In this document: positions 36,413 to 49,991 of the stretch, piece after piece
Layout of the letters: each line of letters opens with the position of its first letter
Position numbering within the stretch: position 1 is the stretch's first letter
Assembly: GCA_009792885.1 (NCBI GenBank)
Contig: WMCF01000008.1
Location: 21,007,578 to 21,071,577, forward strand
Direction of reading: 5' to 3'
DNA length: 64,000 nucleotides
From: Eremophila alpestris peregrina
Lineage: Eukaryota; Chordata; Aves; Passeriformes; Alaudidae
Notes under the pieces: model-generated
Database searches by the model: none
What the model was told of the DNA's origin: nothing
What the model saw: the letters and a program-made list of their open reading frames with translations, nothing else
Made by a program: the position numbers and the translations under genes

Positions 36413-38940
36413 AAGCATTAAACTAGAGCGGACAAGGGGCTGTGAACACACATCCATACACTGCTCTACTGCTAGCACTAGCAGCCATTTGTCCTAATAT
36501 ATCTACTCTTGATTTCTGAAGTTTTATTTATTTTTTTTTCAGGCAGCAATAGCAGGAACTGGGAAAGTAAGATAGTGAAATACAGCTGAACTTTCAATGC
36601 TAGGTATATTTTATGCTGCAATATCAGAAGGAATAATATGTAATTTTAAATTATTGCACTCAGTAGAATCATTATAATTATAGATATTGTAATAATGAAG
36701 ATAAATCCTTTTAATAAGCAATCTGGAATTTTACTTATTATTTTACATTAACATCCTTCTTAAGGTAATTATTCTGGATTTAAAACACTGCATGGGAGTT
36801 GATAACAGCAACTTACATTTCAAGCAGTTCCCAAGTTGCCTTTCTTGAAAGATTAAATAATTAGAACTATTATTTGCAGGACTAAAAACACTCATATGTA
36901 AATGACAGCTGTGATCCTGATATAGTATTTGATCAAAAACATTTCAAATACAACCTAAAAAAGGAACTTTGAAAATGACTACTTCAGATACATAGTTGTG
37001 TGACAGCAGCAAAATCAAGCTTGTTAGAAGAAAATTAGCAACTTTAAAATCTAGGACTTGAAGAAATATTATTGGAGTTCACCTGAGTCTTCAGAATTTT
37101 CTGCTATGAACTTCTAGATACTAAGAAAATGAAAGAGTTTGTCTAAATTATTTAACTGGATTATTTAAATAGCAGTTCTCCCACAGTTATTATTTTTAAA
37201 ATTATTTTTATTTTGCAAAACTTGCTTCAAACATATACTTCTTACAAAAATTACGTTTGGATTTGTCACCTGAAGTAAGATTTTTGGACTGATCCAATTA
37301 TAACAGAACTACATGTTAACGAAAATTACAAAATCAGCAAATGTCGACCCTGGGATAATGGCAAATAAAGACTATTATTCTAACACTTTCTTTTTGTAAT
37401 CCAAGTACAGCATACAGATATAGTATGTTGCATTGCAGTAATAATTTCTGACATTGTTAACACATTGAAGAATTTAAATGTCAAGTTAGTGATATTTGGA
37501 AATCTGGTATAACTCTGTTCAATAAGGCTAAGCCATTGTGTTTCCTGCCCAGTGCATGTTCACAAGTTGCATGGTGCTGTACCAGCCTGTTATTACATGC
37601 ACAAATAAAGATATTCAGGGAGATCTCCTAAATGTAAAACATTCTACTACATAATACATTTTGGGACTGAGATAGGATAACCAGAAGAAAGATGAACAAA
37701 ACAGAATTCAAAGTCTCATAATTAAGTCACTCATCTTTGAACTTTAGGTAGCCAAAAGAAAATACCATTTTTGCTGTTATAATAAGAGTTTTACATAAGC
37801 AGCCTGAAGTGTGTGACATTTCAAAATAGTGAAAGGGTGTTGGAGGGACTTTGTTCTTTTTTTTTTTTCATGAACAGCATAACTGCATAGCCCAACACCA
37901 GAGAAGGCTAATAGAAACATCTGTAGGTAACATTAACTGCTCAAATTCTTCAGACTGGAAAACTGTCTGTCCTGTAATATAGCCATCTCCATGGTTTAGC
38001 TGAGAGCTATTGCTCAGCCCATCCTGGAGCCCATAAAAGTGCCAGCCCTCCACATGTCTCCTTGGTGTGTCCCTTGCCTGCTCAGCATGGCCTTTCAAGC
38101 AGGCATTTACTAGAAAGGATTATGGGGCAAACATTCAGAATTGAATTGCATCCTGGCTTGATGTGTGATCTTACATGCCCCTTCAAAATGCTTCAGCCTT
38201 TTAGAGGAGCATGAAAAGGGAAAATGAAAGTAGATTCACATCTTCAAAGAATGCAAGATACCTCAAATGCCAGTGTCACCAGAGCTCCAGTGATTTTGAT
38301 TTCATAATTGCTGTTGTGATATACGCTTGAAATGATGGGAAAGAACAAGAAGTTGGAATGCTGAAAATGTACTGCAAGAATCAGAAGGAGGAAGAAATTT
38401 AGGTTTTTCTGACTATAATTTATTCTTAAATAAATTCAGATCCAGCATATCAATGTGATAGAGAAGGCTTTAGTTTAGTGGTTCATTGCGAGCAAGGCAT
38501 TTTTAGAAGAATTTGAATGAACAGAAAATACAGATTTGACATAGGATAGAAGGAAGTCACTTCTTGCCATATGTGAGCATGGAAGAAAGCAGAAAAGTGA
38601 AAGGAGCAAAAGAAAATTTCCAGGCTGGGGCCTCAGTACCAAACAAAGACGAAAGTAAAAGACAGCTGACATCCTTTACAGGGTAGCTTTTTCGTTTAAT
38701 TTTTTTAACAAATTACTTTCTTCCTCTGGACAGCTGTATTAACCATCACAATAGACTGCACAAATTAAGCTTTTTCAATAATTCTTATTTGGTCCTATCC
38801 TGTGTGCCAATGAACAACTAGAACTATGTTAGAGAGACAGATCACATTTATCAATATGATATAGTGGAGACTTTACTGCATTATCTCTAACTGTATATTT
38901 ATTTATTTATTTATCTATCTATTTATTGAGTAGCAAGTTC
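36413..38940. other. Anonymous AT-rich DNA
   Basis: No gene or interspersed repeat recognised. A poly(T) run lies near 37860 and a TTTA/TCTA tetranucleotide run at about 38900-38930. Confidence 0.55.
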
Positions 38941-38999
38941 CTGTGTGGGATACAGAGTTTGTCAGCTGCACCACTTACCTCTTTATTTTGCTGAGTTTG

Positions 39000-39290
39000 G
39001 GAACATACTAATACAAACAAGAGCTCTGTGCTTTTCCCTTGGACCAAAGGCCTTGTTGTGCTGGGGGAGCTAACTTCTGTGGACAGGGATGGAATACATC
39101 TCCCTCTCCTTACCTGAGATTGATGTGAATGGCTTTATAATGCAGGCTCCCACAGTTGTAGCTCATCCTTAAGCCACTTAATACTGGTAAAATATTGACT
39201 AATACTGTTAACTGGCACACTATGGGGCTTGTGGAATCTGGTGTTATCCTGGTGTAAGAGCAAACAAACCTTAGGTGTGGAGATATTGAA
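39000..39290 (+). other. Possible 5' continuation of the ERV interior
   Basis: This stretch is richer in G and C than its left flank and leads into the gag remnant without a visible LTR. I cannot assign it. A short frame near 39085 reads DGIHLS. Confidence 0.25.
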
Positions 39291-40426
39291 ATGTCCCCTG
39301 AGGTATCCAGTTCCTGGATGGCAGGGTATGTGGTAAGGTTTGGCAGATTCTTAGGGCAGTCATCACCTCCCTTTGCCTGGGACTTTGTACCTGAACAGGT
39401 CATCAATCCTGAAAAGCTGAGGCATCATCTGATAGAAGGATGCCTTGCCTATCCCAGCAAAAACCAGCAACGTTTCTCCCTGTACTGGGGCCTGTCCTGT
39501 GCCTATCGAGCCACAGATCAGTACTCTCAGAGGACTGTAGTTGAATTAGGAATCTGAACTGCATTTGAGGACACTATGGCTGAGACAGGTATTTAAACAA
39601 CTACAGTAATTGCCCCAGTAGTGGTAAAGAAAAAATGGACAAAGCAAGCTACAAGTCCTCATCATCGATTAGAAAGGGAAGAAGAAGAAGCAAGAGAATC
39701 AGAATAGGAGAGGTCAGAGTTGATCCTTCAACAAATTGAAAGGACTGAGACAAATCAAAGAGAACGTCAAAGTTACACAGTACCTGACCTCATCAGAAAT
39801 TTGAGACTTGTGAAAAGATTACAGCCTTGAGCCAGCAGAGTGGACTTCTGCTTGGCTGCTTCAGTGCTGGATAATGGTATTGACAATCAGCAATTAGAAG
39901 GTCATGAAGCCAAACAGCTGGGATCCTTTGCTAGAAATTGATAAATTGAAAGAGGACTTAAAAAAAAAAGAAGAAATTTGTAGTTTTTGGAAACAGCCCC
40001 TCTCAAGTGTAAGGGCAAGGTATCCATTTAGGAAAGATCATGTGAACTTCCTAGCAAGTGGACTTCATCCACTTTGCAGATAAAGGTATGCACTAGTTGA
40101 GTGTATTAGCAGTGCTGAAAGTCATCTATAGTAAACTAAAATGTAATAACACCCCTAAAGATCCAGATGATGTCTGTTGCTCAATGGCCATGAGGAGAAA
40201 AGTGATTCAAAATGCCCCTGCCTCACATTCCAGCAGCTTGGGAGTAAGCACATTAGCCAGAAATAGGTACACCAGCTGTAAGGGTGGCATCCTCCTGGCT
40301 CCAAAACATAGAAGAAACTGTGTACTGAACTGAGAACTGATGAAAGACTATTTTAGAGGTGGTGGGCTGACTGAAAGTCCCAAGTTTTGTCTCTATACAT
40401 TGTCAGTGAGAAAGAAAAAAAATTTT
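39291..40426 (+). pseudogene. Degraded ERV gag (gag-only provirus interior)
   Basis: The interior of an endogenous retrovirus, recognisable as gag of an avian ERV from scattered segments in several frames. An opening frame (39291-39557) includes HHLIEGCLAYPSKNQQRFSL. A charged stretch follows with KKKWTKQATS. QQLEGHEAKQLGS lies near 39890-39925, and a last frame (40097-40333) contains NTPKDPDDVCCSMAMRRK and NAPASHSSSL. Stops and frameshifts separate these pieces, so no protein can be made. Only about 90 bp separate the last gag segment from the polypurine tract, so protease, polymerase and envelope are all absent. No 5' LTR or primer-binding site is visible upstream. Confidence 0.6.
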
Positions 40427-40437
40427 AGGGGGAGAAG
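40427..40437 (+). promoter_or_regulatory. Retroviral polypurine tract
   Basis: AGGGGGAGAAG is an all-purine run directly before the TG that starts the 3' LTR, where plus-strand DNA priming occurs in retroviruses. Confidence 0.65.
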
Positions 40438-40614
40438 TGTTCTGAAGTGTTATTATTATTTTTCTTTTAATTATTTTAATAAAGTTTTCTTTATACCCTT
40501 TAAAGTTTGAGCCTGCTTTGCTGTCCTAGTTCTTATCTTACAGCAGAAAATTAATAAATAATTCTGGTAGGTGCATTTGTGCATTGGCATTTGGCCAGCT
40601 TTAGACCCACTACA
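40438..40614 (+). mobile_element. 3' LTR of the gag-only provirus, internally deleted
   Basis: It begins TGTTCTGAAGTG right after the polypurine tract, has AATAAA at 40478-40483, and ends GGCCAGCTTTAGACCCACTACA-type sequence at 40614. At 177 bp with only about 40 bases of U3 before the polyadenylation signal, the promoter part is missing. Confidence 0.6.
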
Positions 40615-40792
40615 GCGTTTTCCCTTCTCTTTGCTTCTGCACACACAAACTTTCACTTTTTCTTTAGTAAACTGCCTTATCTCAACCTCCAAGACAGTTT
40701 CAGTCTTATTTTCTCTCCTTGTCCAGATGGGAAGAGAAATGATAGAGCCACTTGGCAGGCACATGTCATCCAGCCGAGGTAAACCCACCATA
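40615..40792 (+). mobile_element. Second LTR 3' end in tandem
   Basis: It carries AGTAAA (40666-40671), then CTTATCTCAACCTCCAAGAC, GGGAAGAGAAATGATAGAGC and an end CCGAGGTAAACCCACCATA. This R-U5-like end is related to, but distinct from, the one finishing at 40614. It lies directly against it, suggesting insertion into an older LTR or a tandem duplication. Confidence 0.5.
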
Positions 40793-41555
40793 CCCACCTA
40801 AATGACTCTATGGTTCTCTGATTTTATCAAAGAGCTCGAGCACCTGTCAAACTGAACATCTTTTTTTGAGGAAGTTTCTCATTTCTCTAAATGTCTTAAT
40901 AAATTGTCTCTATCCTAGATACCCTGTAGCTGGATCTCAGGCTTTAATTCCAAATAATTATGGAGGTACAGTGGTAGAAACAGATCTATCTGTCTGCCTC
41001 TGGGTAGTGACCCAGAAAAAGGAAATCCCTGGGCCTGTACAGCCTTACATTTGTACTTCCAATCCTCACAAGCTCTTCATGCGCCTTCCACTGTTGGTCC
41101 AGGGATGATTTTTGATCTTTTTTGCTCCTGACTAGAGTCTTTGTCTCCTGGCAGGCCACTATGTGTTGCTTGTCTGGACAGGTTCAGCTTCTGCTTACAG
41201 TGATGTCTTTCATATCTTCCAGCTTGATATGGTCACAGGGCCTCCATTTACAGAACTAAACAACAGTTCAAGGTATGTTAAGTGGGAGTTTGAGGCTTGT
41301 GGACTAAGGTTTCAGCAACTTTTACTACTAATGCAGAACTACTCAGAAAAAAATATACATTTAAAAGAATTCAGTTAACTAAAATTATGTTTCAATAAAA
41401 TTTCAACGTACATGTAATGTTAGAGAATTACTTATGCAAGTTCTTTATTTCCTTAAAAGCCACATTTATTGCAGTAATACCAATGATTTAATGCTTCTTT
41501 ATATACATGTAACATAAAAAATGCAGAACAGATCAATACACAGTAAAATAATAAT
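40793..41555. other. Anonymous DNA
   Basis: No gene or clear repeat. Confidence 0.5.
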
Positions 41556-42050
41556 TCACAGAATCACAGAAATATTTAGGTTAGAAAATATCTTCAAGGC
41601 CAACTACCACCTATGGTTGACTAGACCATAGCGCTGTCATTCAGTCATTTGTTGAACCTCCTCCAGGGATGTTGACTCCCCCATGGGTAGCTCATTTTAA
41701 TGTTTAAGACTACTTTTCATGAAGAAATTCTTCCTGATGCCCAAACTGAACCAGCCCTCCAGCAGATTGAGGCCATTTCCTCATGTCCTGTCACTGGTTG
41801 CCTGGGAGAAGCTAGTCCCCACCTGGTTACAGCCTCCTTTCACATGATTACAGAGGGCAATAATGTCTCCCCTGAGCCTTCTTTTCTCCAGGCTAAACAA
41901 CTCCAACTCACCCAGCCACTCCTCCTATGACTCACTAGAGCTTCACCAGCCTCTTTGCCCTTCTCTGGACATGCTCCAGCCCCACAACATCTTCATTGTA
42001 GTGAGGAGCCCAGAAATGGACAGAGAACTTCAGGCATGGCCTCACCAGTG
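41556..42050 (-). mobile_element. CR1 LINE 3' end, antisense
   Basis: TCACAGAATCACAGAA at the left edge marks the 3' terminus. CTTTTCTCCAGGCTAAACAA, CTTCTCTGGACATGCTCCAG and GGCATGGCCTCACCAGTG follow in the expected reversed order. About 495 bp, 5'-truncated. Confidence 0.93.
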
Positions 42051-45000
42051 AATTCATCTAGTTCCATTAAATATGATAAATTTATAAGCTAATAGAAGGC
42101 TAACTTCAGTACATATTTGTAAGAAATTCAGAGGTTACTAGTTTTTCTAATTGTCTTATCTTTGCTTGAACAATTTCTCATTTATGTCCTGTATGGAGTC
42201 TTAAACAATTTTTTACCATTAAGAAGACAATTTTTATGGCTCTTAAAGTCCTCTTTATTTGTGTAGCTAGGTCTAGTGGGTTTTTTTGGTCCAAGGCAAG
42301 ACTGTCATGTTTAAAGTCAGTGACAAGGTTGTTGCTTGTCATGAAATAGTAAAGACCTATGTTTTCTTCTCTGTGCAAAACAGTTCCCACAAGACATTTT
42401 GCAGGCTTTCATTTAAAACAGCAATAGTCATTTTGTTTGTCTCCTTGGAATTTTTGTTTGTTTGTTTTCACTGTTCAATAAACAGAATAATCTGAAGCAA
42501 TTGGAATATATTAATATAAATAAACTGTCAACCTGCAGACATTCTGAAGTAATCTTCTGGGAATAAATCATAGATGAAATAACATCTTGTGAATAAATCA
42601 TAAATACAGGTGTGCACACATTTGCACACACTTAGGATTTACAATATACATAAATATATGTATATGTCAGATGTATACACTGTAAGCATATTGATTTTTA
42701 AAAAATTAGTAGTGTCAAAAAACTATGATGGCAAAAATAAATAATTCTGCCATCTACTCCTTCTCTTGTTTTTTCTAAATAAAGTGAGACTATAAAAATG
42801 CCAAGAACGAAAATAATTAATTTCTGATGTAAGATTCTTAGAATCTCTGTTACTGGGCCAAATACTACAATTCACTAGGAATTTTTAAAAATGTCTTAGA
42901 AGTTTTTAACTTCTAGAGGTGCTTCCAAGAAACCAGTTCAAAGGCTGAGTCCATAGTGCTTCATGACATCAATTGCAGAGATGTAGCAAATTATCTAATG
43001 CCAAGAGTCCTCTTTCTTAATTTAAACTAGACTTTTATCAATAGTTGATTCACAAAGGATATTCTTACTTCATTTTTGACTAATTGGATTCAGTGTGCAC
43101 TGTGGTTAGTAGCCTTGGCCAAACAACAAACAGCTGGGCTTCCTGACCTCTCTGAATGCATCCACATCTGACTGCCTGTGAGGTGTTTCCATTTCCATTT
43201 CAGATGCTGCTGCCTATAAACAAGAACATGGGTACATTTCAAGCTACCTACATCTTCCATCTGCCAACCCTTTGAACATGTGTCCTCAGCTGACATCTGT
43301 ACCTAAGCAGATGGGATACACTGTGGTTTGGCTGGGCTACACAGCCTACAGACAGGCTGGATCCACATTCTGGCTAGGCTCAAGGTCCAGTTTTTGTCCC
43401 CCTCAATTCCCAGGAGTCACTTCAAACCTGTCTCTGATCTTGATCCAAGGGTAAGAAGCAAGCGTGAGTGTGGATGAAAGCATGGATCCATGCTCAGAAT
43501 GGAGACTAGGCACTTCTGTTGTGTGACCCAAAAATTCACTGAGGAGAGCTGCCAGAGGTATTTCATTTCTTCTGCACGGTAAGAGACAACCTCATTCAAC
43601 AGGAGCAGTGGATATAGGATTTTTATCTTAATATCAAAACTGCATGTACCAGCTCTTCACGTGTCAACTTCTTTTTCACTGGAAATTGCTACAACTACAA
43701 TTCATTCAGCATTTTCAAATGTAACCAGTAACTTCAATTTGTCAGCAGAAAGTGACCTGACTTATGAAATCCAAAGCAAAATGCTCATTAGCACTCAGTA
43801 AATATAGACCGCTGAGATGAATCTCCTTCTGGCACTTCAGAGTGCATGACTCTAATTCAAGATGATCATGCTCTGCCAAAAAAGCCTATAAATACCATAA
43901 AAAAGATGCATACAAATGACAAAATAATAGAACAATATCTCTTGAATTTCAGAAATTATTATAGGTATTAATAGATTTCATTTGTTATTTGCAATTGAGT
44001 CTCTCCTTTTAAAAAAAGCCAACATTATTTAGTTGTATTGAATTAGGCATAATACTATCCATTTTCCATTCTGGTTATAGTTTCTATGAAAAGGATAAAT
44101 CTCATAATTAGTTCATTTTCTATCTTCAGAAAGGTAGTGCTTTGCTATCATCTGAAGAATTCATTACTCTTTCCTTCACAAATGCTTAAATATGTGCTGA
44201 AAATTCTTTCGCAAAAATAGACAGAGCTTCCATCTAAATTTCATATAAAGCCATTACAAATACTAAGACAAATTTAAAAATTATATTTCTATTAGCACTT
44301 TTCTTTGTTTCTCTTAAAGGTCATCACAGTTACTGTGCATAGGGTTATCTGGAGTGCAATTTTGCTAACAACTGTACTGCCTTTTCCTCTTTCTGGTGAT
44401 CTTCAGCAGGCTCCCTGTCCCCGTCATCAGATGTCCTTGCACCAAAGCCAGACAGGAGGTGTTCCTGGCAGTTACATGATCCATATGTCAAGGCATGGAA
44501 TATTTTTTTAAGTGATGGGCTGTGTCTGCATACCAGAAGATCCAATTTTTATTACTAATTAAGGATTTTGCTGGAGTAAGAGGAAAAAGAAGCAGCTGAC
44601 TACATGCTCAGCATGGAGTCTACTTCCTAATTTTTTGCCTCTGCTGTCAGAGGACAAGTTTTTTGAATTTTTGGCCAGTTTATTTCATTGTGCATTTTGT
44701 AAATAATGTCTTCCACTAGTTCCTAATGAGATCCATATGCAAGTCATTCAAATGGTTATAGCCTCATGGCCACATGTGATTCAAAACACACTGGCCAAAG
44801 AACCATTCACAGAACATTAATCAGAAATTAGAAATAAACTAAACTTATTTTCTACATAAAATCAGTGAATTATTATTGGCTGCTATTCAGCAAATAGCAG
44901 GCTCATATTACTCTTGACAGAGATTCCCTGTCCATCTGCCACATGGATGCTGGCTGCCTGATTAGTGCTTTGATAGGAGTTTTTATTTCCTCACAGTAAC

Positions 45001-48000
45001 AGTTGTGTCTCCCCATTTAGAATGGTCTTCCCAGAACATGTTAGTATTCAGTAATGGTAGGGAATTTGGTTGTTACTGGCTTGTCTAGGCAGAGCATAGA
45101 CAAAACTCTTCATTTTATTTTCTTATTATCTGCAGATTTCATTCCATTTTTACTAAGGCTTCAACTAACCTTATTTCATAAAAAGGATATACTAGTAGCT
45201 GTTCTCTACTCATGCCAAAAACTAAAATAAAACATTTTTTGTTATTTATAATTTATTTGAAATCTCAAATTTATGTGTTAAATATATAGGAAAAAATCTC
45301 AATGGACATAGGTATTGCAAGGTTTAGAGAGTGAAGTAGAAAAAACACTAGGAAGAAAAGCATTTGTCATCATCTTAACTCTTTCCTAGTATCCCTGAAT
45401 GCTTCTTTTCAAGTAGGACACATTTTATTTGACACAGTGTTTTGAGACAAATATTCATATTTCTTCTATTCTGATGCGAGCATTGAGTCAACATCAGAAA
45501 TTTAAAAGGCATGGCAAAAATTGGGCTCAGGCATCCACGTGATCATCTGGAGGGTTCTGTGAATCAGAATGAATGGCATTATGTAGACCAAAGAAAAGAA
45601 GTGCTGAATGCTGTTTTGTTTTGTTTAATCCTATTCTGAAATAAAGACTACTAGAAAGACTATATATATAAAAGAGAATTCTTTATTTCATCCCAAGAAG
45701 TTTTTAAAAAAGACATTAGCTGGCAAAATTTTGGCCCTTTAGGCTTATTAGCACATACGTGCAATTGAACAAAATAATAGCCTCAAATAACAGCTTCCCA
45801 CATTGCACTTAGCTTCAATTGGGCTTTCTCACCGTGGCACACATGGTTCCTTTTGTTGAATTGGATGAGAACAGAGTTCAGTTGCTCTCTCTTTAGGAAT
45901 AGGGAGACATATTTAGTCTCAGCTTTTTCCAGCTGGTCCTCCAGTTAGTGTTTCTTCAACAATTTTTTCCCTTTCAGAAAATCTATATTTTCTTTAAATG
46001 AAAAGACAGACAAAATAGCAAAGATACAAGAAAGACCTTTCTTCTGTCATTTCCTTCCAGAAATGGATCCAGTCAGCATTTCCCCCAGACCCAATTCAGA
46101 GCTAGAAATGACACATAACCTGTGCGTAGGAAATGTGGCACCTCTGGTATTATTCCAATTTCTACCCTAGAACTGCACAACGGTTTTTTCTCAGGATGTA
46201 TGTGCAAAAGAGCTCCTCTTACCTGCAGTGAACTTATCCCCTCTTCTCTGTTTGAAGGAAAAAACTCTTCTATTTTCAGTAGGTGGTTTCTCTTTATTAA
46301 TAGTCAGTTTGATGACTATTGACTTGATGTCTTGCAAAAAATGGTAATGGCTTTCAATCCTTTTGATGTCACTTTGGAGGCTGCAGTTGAACAATTTGAT
46401 ATCAATGGAAGGCTCAGTTCAGTTGCCCATACATTGGAGCATGTAATGGGGTTCATACAATGAAGATAAAGTCTAAATTTCATAACAAATACCATTAGCT
46501 ACCTCCAAAGCAGAAAAAATTTCAAGCACATCACTATGATTTTGAAAGAACTTTAAAATTTACAATTTATAAATGTAGAAACTTAAGAAAACTCTCTACT
46601 CTTAAAAAAAAAAGAGAAGACAGTTATTTCTTTAATAATTTTGTGGTCTCCTACATAGTTCAGTGGTCTCCTACACAGACCCTCAGAAGTTCTTCTAGTT
46701 TATTCTCTCTCTCAAGGATAAAAGAAAGGCAGCTTAGTCCTCACTAATATCACTTGGCTCAGTTCTTCTTAAATGCATTCTGAGACTGAGACTCACAGTC
46801 AAGCTAGTCTCCTGCTTACCTGTTCTTTCTGTTGCAAAGCTTTGCTCATGTAAAATCAAATGTCTCCAGCTACTCTTTAAGCCTTTTTACTACATGCTCT
46901 CTCCCTAGTGAACAAAGAGAGCACTTTCCTGTTTGTTTTCTGTATACTCAGAGTAATTTGCCAAAGCTATACTCAGAGTCCATTGAAAATCCTGCTGTAG
47001 TTTTGCCTCTCTGAGTTAAATATACCTCTTCTCTTTCCTTCTCCATGTAAATTTTTTTCAGCAAAAGGCATAAAAGTGCACATTTCTATTTTGTTAAAAA
47101 TCTCACAATACCAATCAAAAGACTATCTGTGCAGCCTGTTTTTTGCTGGGTTAAATTAGAAGTATTGCAACTGGTGCCTTCAGTTGTAATGTCTTAGATT
47201 GGCTTAGCTAAATATCTTTCTACTTGTCCTCTTTTCATCTCCTTAAATATAAGCATATATTTGTGCTGTTATTAATAACCACTCATGTAATTGATAAGAA
47301 TTGCCCAAATGTCAGCTGTAATACTTGAGCACATTGAAGGTTATTAGACAAGTCATCAGGCACAAGAAAGCCCACAAGTTAAATATGAAGCAACTCATGG
47401 ATTTCACAAAGGGCTGTTGCAGTCCTAAAACTGCAGATACTGAATTCTTTCCAATTATCAGCCCTCAGTCCAAGTTCTCGTAGTATTCTAATAGTATTAA
47501 ATAAAATAGTTTTCTACTTGTTTGTGTAAAGAGTCCAATTTGTTGACAGATTTCACTAAGACAGCAATGAATTCCAACTATTTAATATCTATGAAGAAAA
47601 ATGTAAAGTTCATGGAAACCATGGGATCAAGACACAGGAAGCTAATTTCTTTGTGGTGATTTTAATGGTGGTAACTTAAATAGTAAGATTGAGACCATAG
47701 TCAGCTCATGCACTTCTGACATCACAAACACTTCTGACAGGGTAGACACAGAAAATTAATATTTCATATCTGATAGCTAGTAATTGAGTCTCACTGTGAT
47801 TAGAAGTAATGGCTTGTGTCAACAATACTTCTCAGAAACACAGATTTACATAGTAAGATCTCTTGGTATGTACAGTTTAATCAAGCCATGACTATAGGAG
47901 AAGCTGAATATTACAGCTGGTATGCTGGCCTTTACAAAAATTGCCCTAAAAAACATTTTTAAAAATATCCTTTTATATTAATTTGTAAGTCAGGGCTGAA

Positions 48001-48289
48001 AAAACATTATTACTTGTCTATTTTTGACCTTTTGTTGTGGAAAGTGGAATCAAAAACTAATTTTTTCCTAAAGTTGCAACAGATACAGGGGTAGACACAG
48101 AACATTGGACTATGCAATATGGACATTTCTTCATAAAATGTTTATATTTCATTGCCCTATTGTTAGGTCCAGTTTGCTTATGTTTAAAACAGAAGCACAC
48201 AGAACAAATAATTAGATCTGTAATTTTCAGCTGTAGGTTAATCAGTCAGAATATGGATATAAAACATGGCATGTGATCATGATAAAGCA
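42051..48289. other. Anonymous AT-rich DNA
   Basis: Over 6 kb with no gene or interspersed repeat recognised. Local duplications occur around 42560-42610 (GAATAAATCATA twice) and 46643-46679 (GTGGTCTCCTACA twice). Confidence 0.5.
46643..46679 (+). repeat. Tandem duplication of about 20 bp
   Basis: GTGGTCTCCTACATAG is followed after a few bases by GTGGTCTCCTACACAG. Confidence 0.75.
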
Positions 48290-48735
48290 AATGAAATCCT
48301 AGAATGTAAGAAGGGAAGTATTATTGCTAGAGATAAGGAAGTGTTAGTGCAATTAGACAAGGCACTGGTTAGACTTCCTCTGCAATAATGCACACACTGT
48401 TCTGATAGCCCATGTCTAAGAAAGATTAATTAAACTGCAATAGTTGCAGAGAAGGGCTTCTAAGATGATCAGGGGAAAAAAGAGCTTATCTTGTAAGAGT
48501 AGACTAAAATAACTTAATGGAGTCTGATAGGTTATATCATTGCTCTCTATAAATACTTCTGAGGTAGATAAATGCTAAAGAAGGAGAAAGCTATTTAAAC
48601 TAAAAGACAAGGTTGACCCAAGGACAAATGGGTATAAATGGGAAAACTTAGGCTGGGGATTAGAAGAAAGAGTGAGGCTCTGGAAGAACAAATCTTACTA
48701 GTTTAAAAGTGAGACAGGACAACTACATAAGACGT
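48290..48735 (+). mobile_element. Old CR1-like LINE fragment
   Basis: An older, more divergent CR1 3' region. Recognisable blocks in order are CAAGGCACTGGTTAGACTTC, GTTGCAGAGAAGGGCTTCTA, AATGGAGTCTGATAGGTTAT and GACCCAAGGACAAATGGGTA, then TTAGGCTGGGGATTAGAAG. Its divergence suggests it predates the CR1 copies at 11.6, 41.6 and 60.1 kb. Confidence 0.7.
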
Positions 48736-49991
48736 TTGTAATAGAATAGGAAGGAAGATGTCAGGATGACTAAGAAAATTCTTTCTGCTCTCTTCTCAAA
48801 TCTCACCTGTATGACCACCTCTATCTTCCATATTAAGATTGCAGAAAAGCAACCAGAATGCTGTTGTTTTATTGGTAAGTAATAAAAGACTGTCACTATT
48901 AATTAGTCTGGTTATTCAAAATGCAGTGTATATCCAACTCCAAATTAATGATACATAGAAAACCTACTAAGTCTCAAGTCTATGTTTAACTTGACCTCTG
49001 TAAAAGCACACAATAAAATAGGGGCTTTCAAGGGGTATTCTATCTTAGTGTTTTTGTGGAAACAGATTTGTGTGACTGGGAATCCTGAGAGCAAAGGAAG
49101 GGGAGCAAGAAGCTAGAGAATTTCTTTCCTCCATTTAGGGAAAATTTTGCCAAAAAGACCAACCTAGCAAGAGACCTAAAATTCAGTACGTTCTGAAATG
49201 CAAAGACATGTCCAACTCCTTCAGTCTTTCATTTCTGCTGTTTTGATTTGATATTGTTTTCATTCTTTTCCTTATACCTTACACAGATTTTTTTCCTTAG
49301 ATTCCTTCCATATCCAACATTTGCCCATTTTTTTCCCTTACTAATTTATTTACTTTTGATTTTATGTCCTTTATTATTTTCTTTTTAAAATCTGAAGTAA
49401 CTTTTTGGGACTTGCGATTACCTTTTTCTCACCTATCTGCCAAACAAACAACTTTTACATCTAAAACAATTTTACTCAGTTAGACTGTTAATTCCTTAGG
49501 ATGAGTACAGTCCACTGCTGAGAATGTTTTATTTCCTAAATCAAAGGTTTCCAAGTTCCTCCTGACAATTAAGCTTGACAGTGCTGTAATTACTTATATG
49601 AATTAGCAAAATATTGTGGAGCACCTCAACTGAACAAAATGAGATGGTTTATTTTCTCATCTGTTTGTATTCTTCTTTCTTTGGTCATCAATGTAATGGT
49701 ACCTCCTGTTGAGAGCTGAGAATACACTGTACCTCAAGACCACCAACATGTACAACTGAGATTTTGGGTTTCTGTAAATAATCTAGAGCATAAAATTACT
49801 TTGTTCTTACAAAGGGGGTCATGGAAAAAAAAAATAATGTGCAGGTCCAGTTAACAGTCCAAACAAAATAATTTATTTTTTCATTTATGTCTTTTGACAA
49901 TCACTTATGGAAAATTCTGCGTCTGTTGACTGGCCAGCTTTTAGTTAGGTTTAATTTCATTTTCCAGTTTGTTATCATGACTATTTGTTGT
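48736..49991. other. Anonymous AT-rich DNA
   Basis: Nothing recognised. Confidence 0.55.

Noticed and set aside
38020..38100. CCCATAAAAGTGCC with a GC-richer flank, resembling an LTR promoter
   Set aside because: No polyadenylation signal, no TG/CA ends and no related copy in the window.
40801..40825. CTCTATGGTTCTCTGAT, resembling a CR1 3' end
   Set aside because: Too short, and no CR1 body precedes it.
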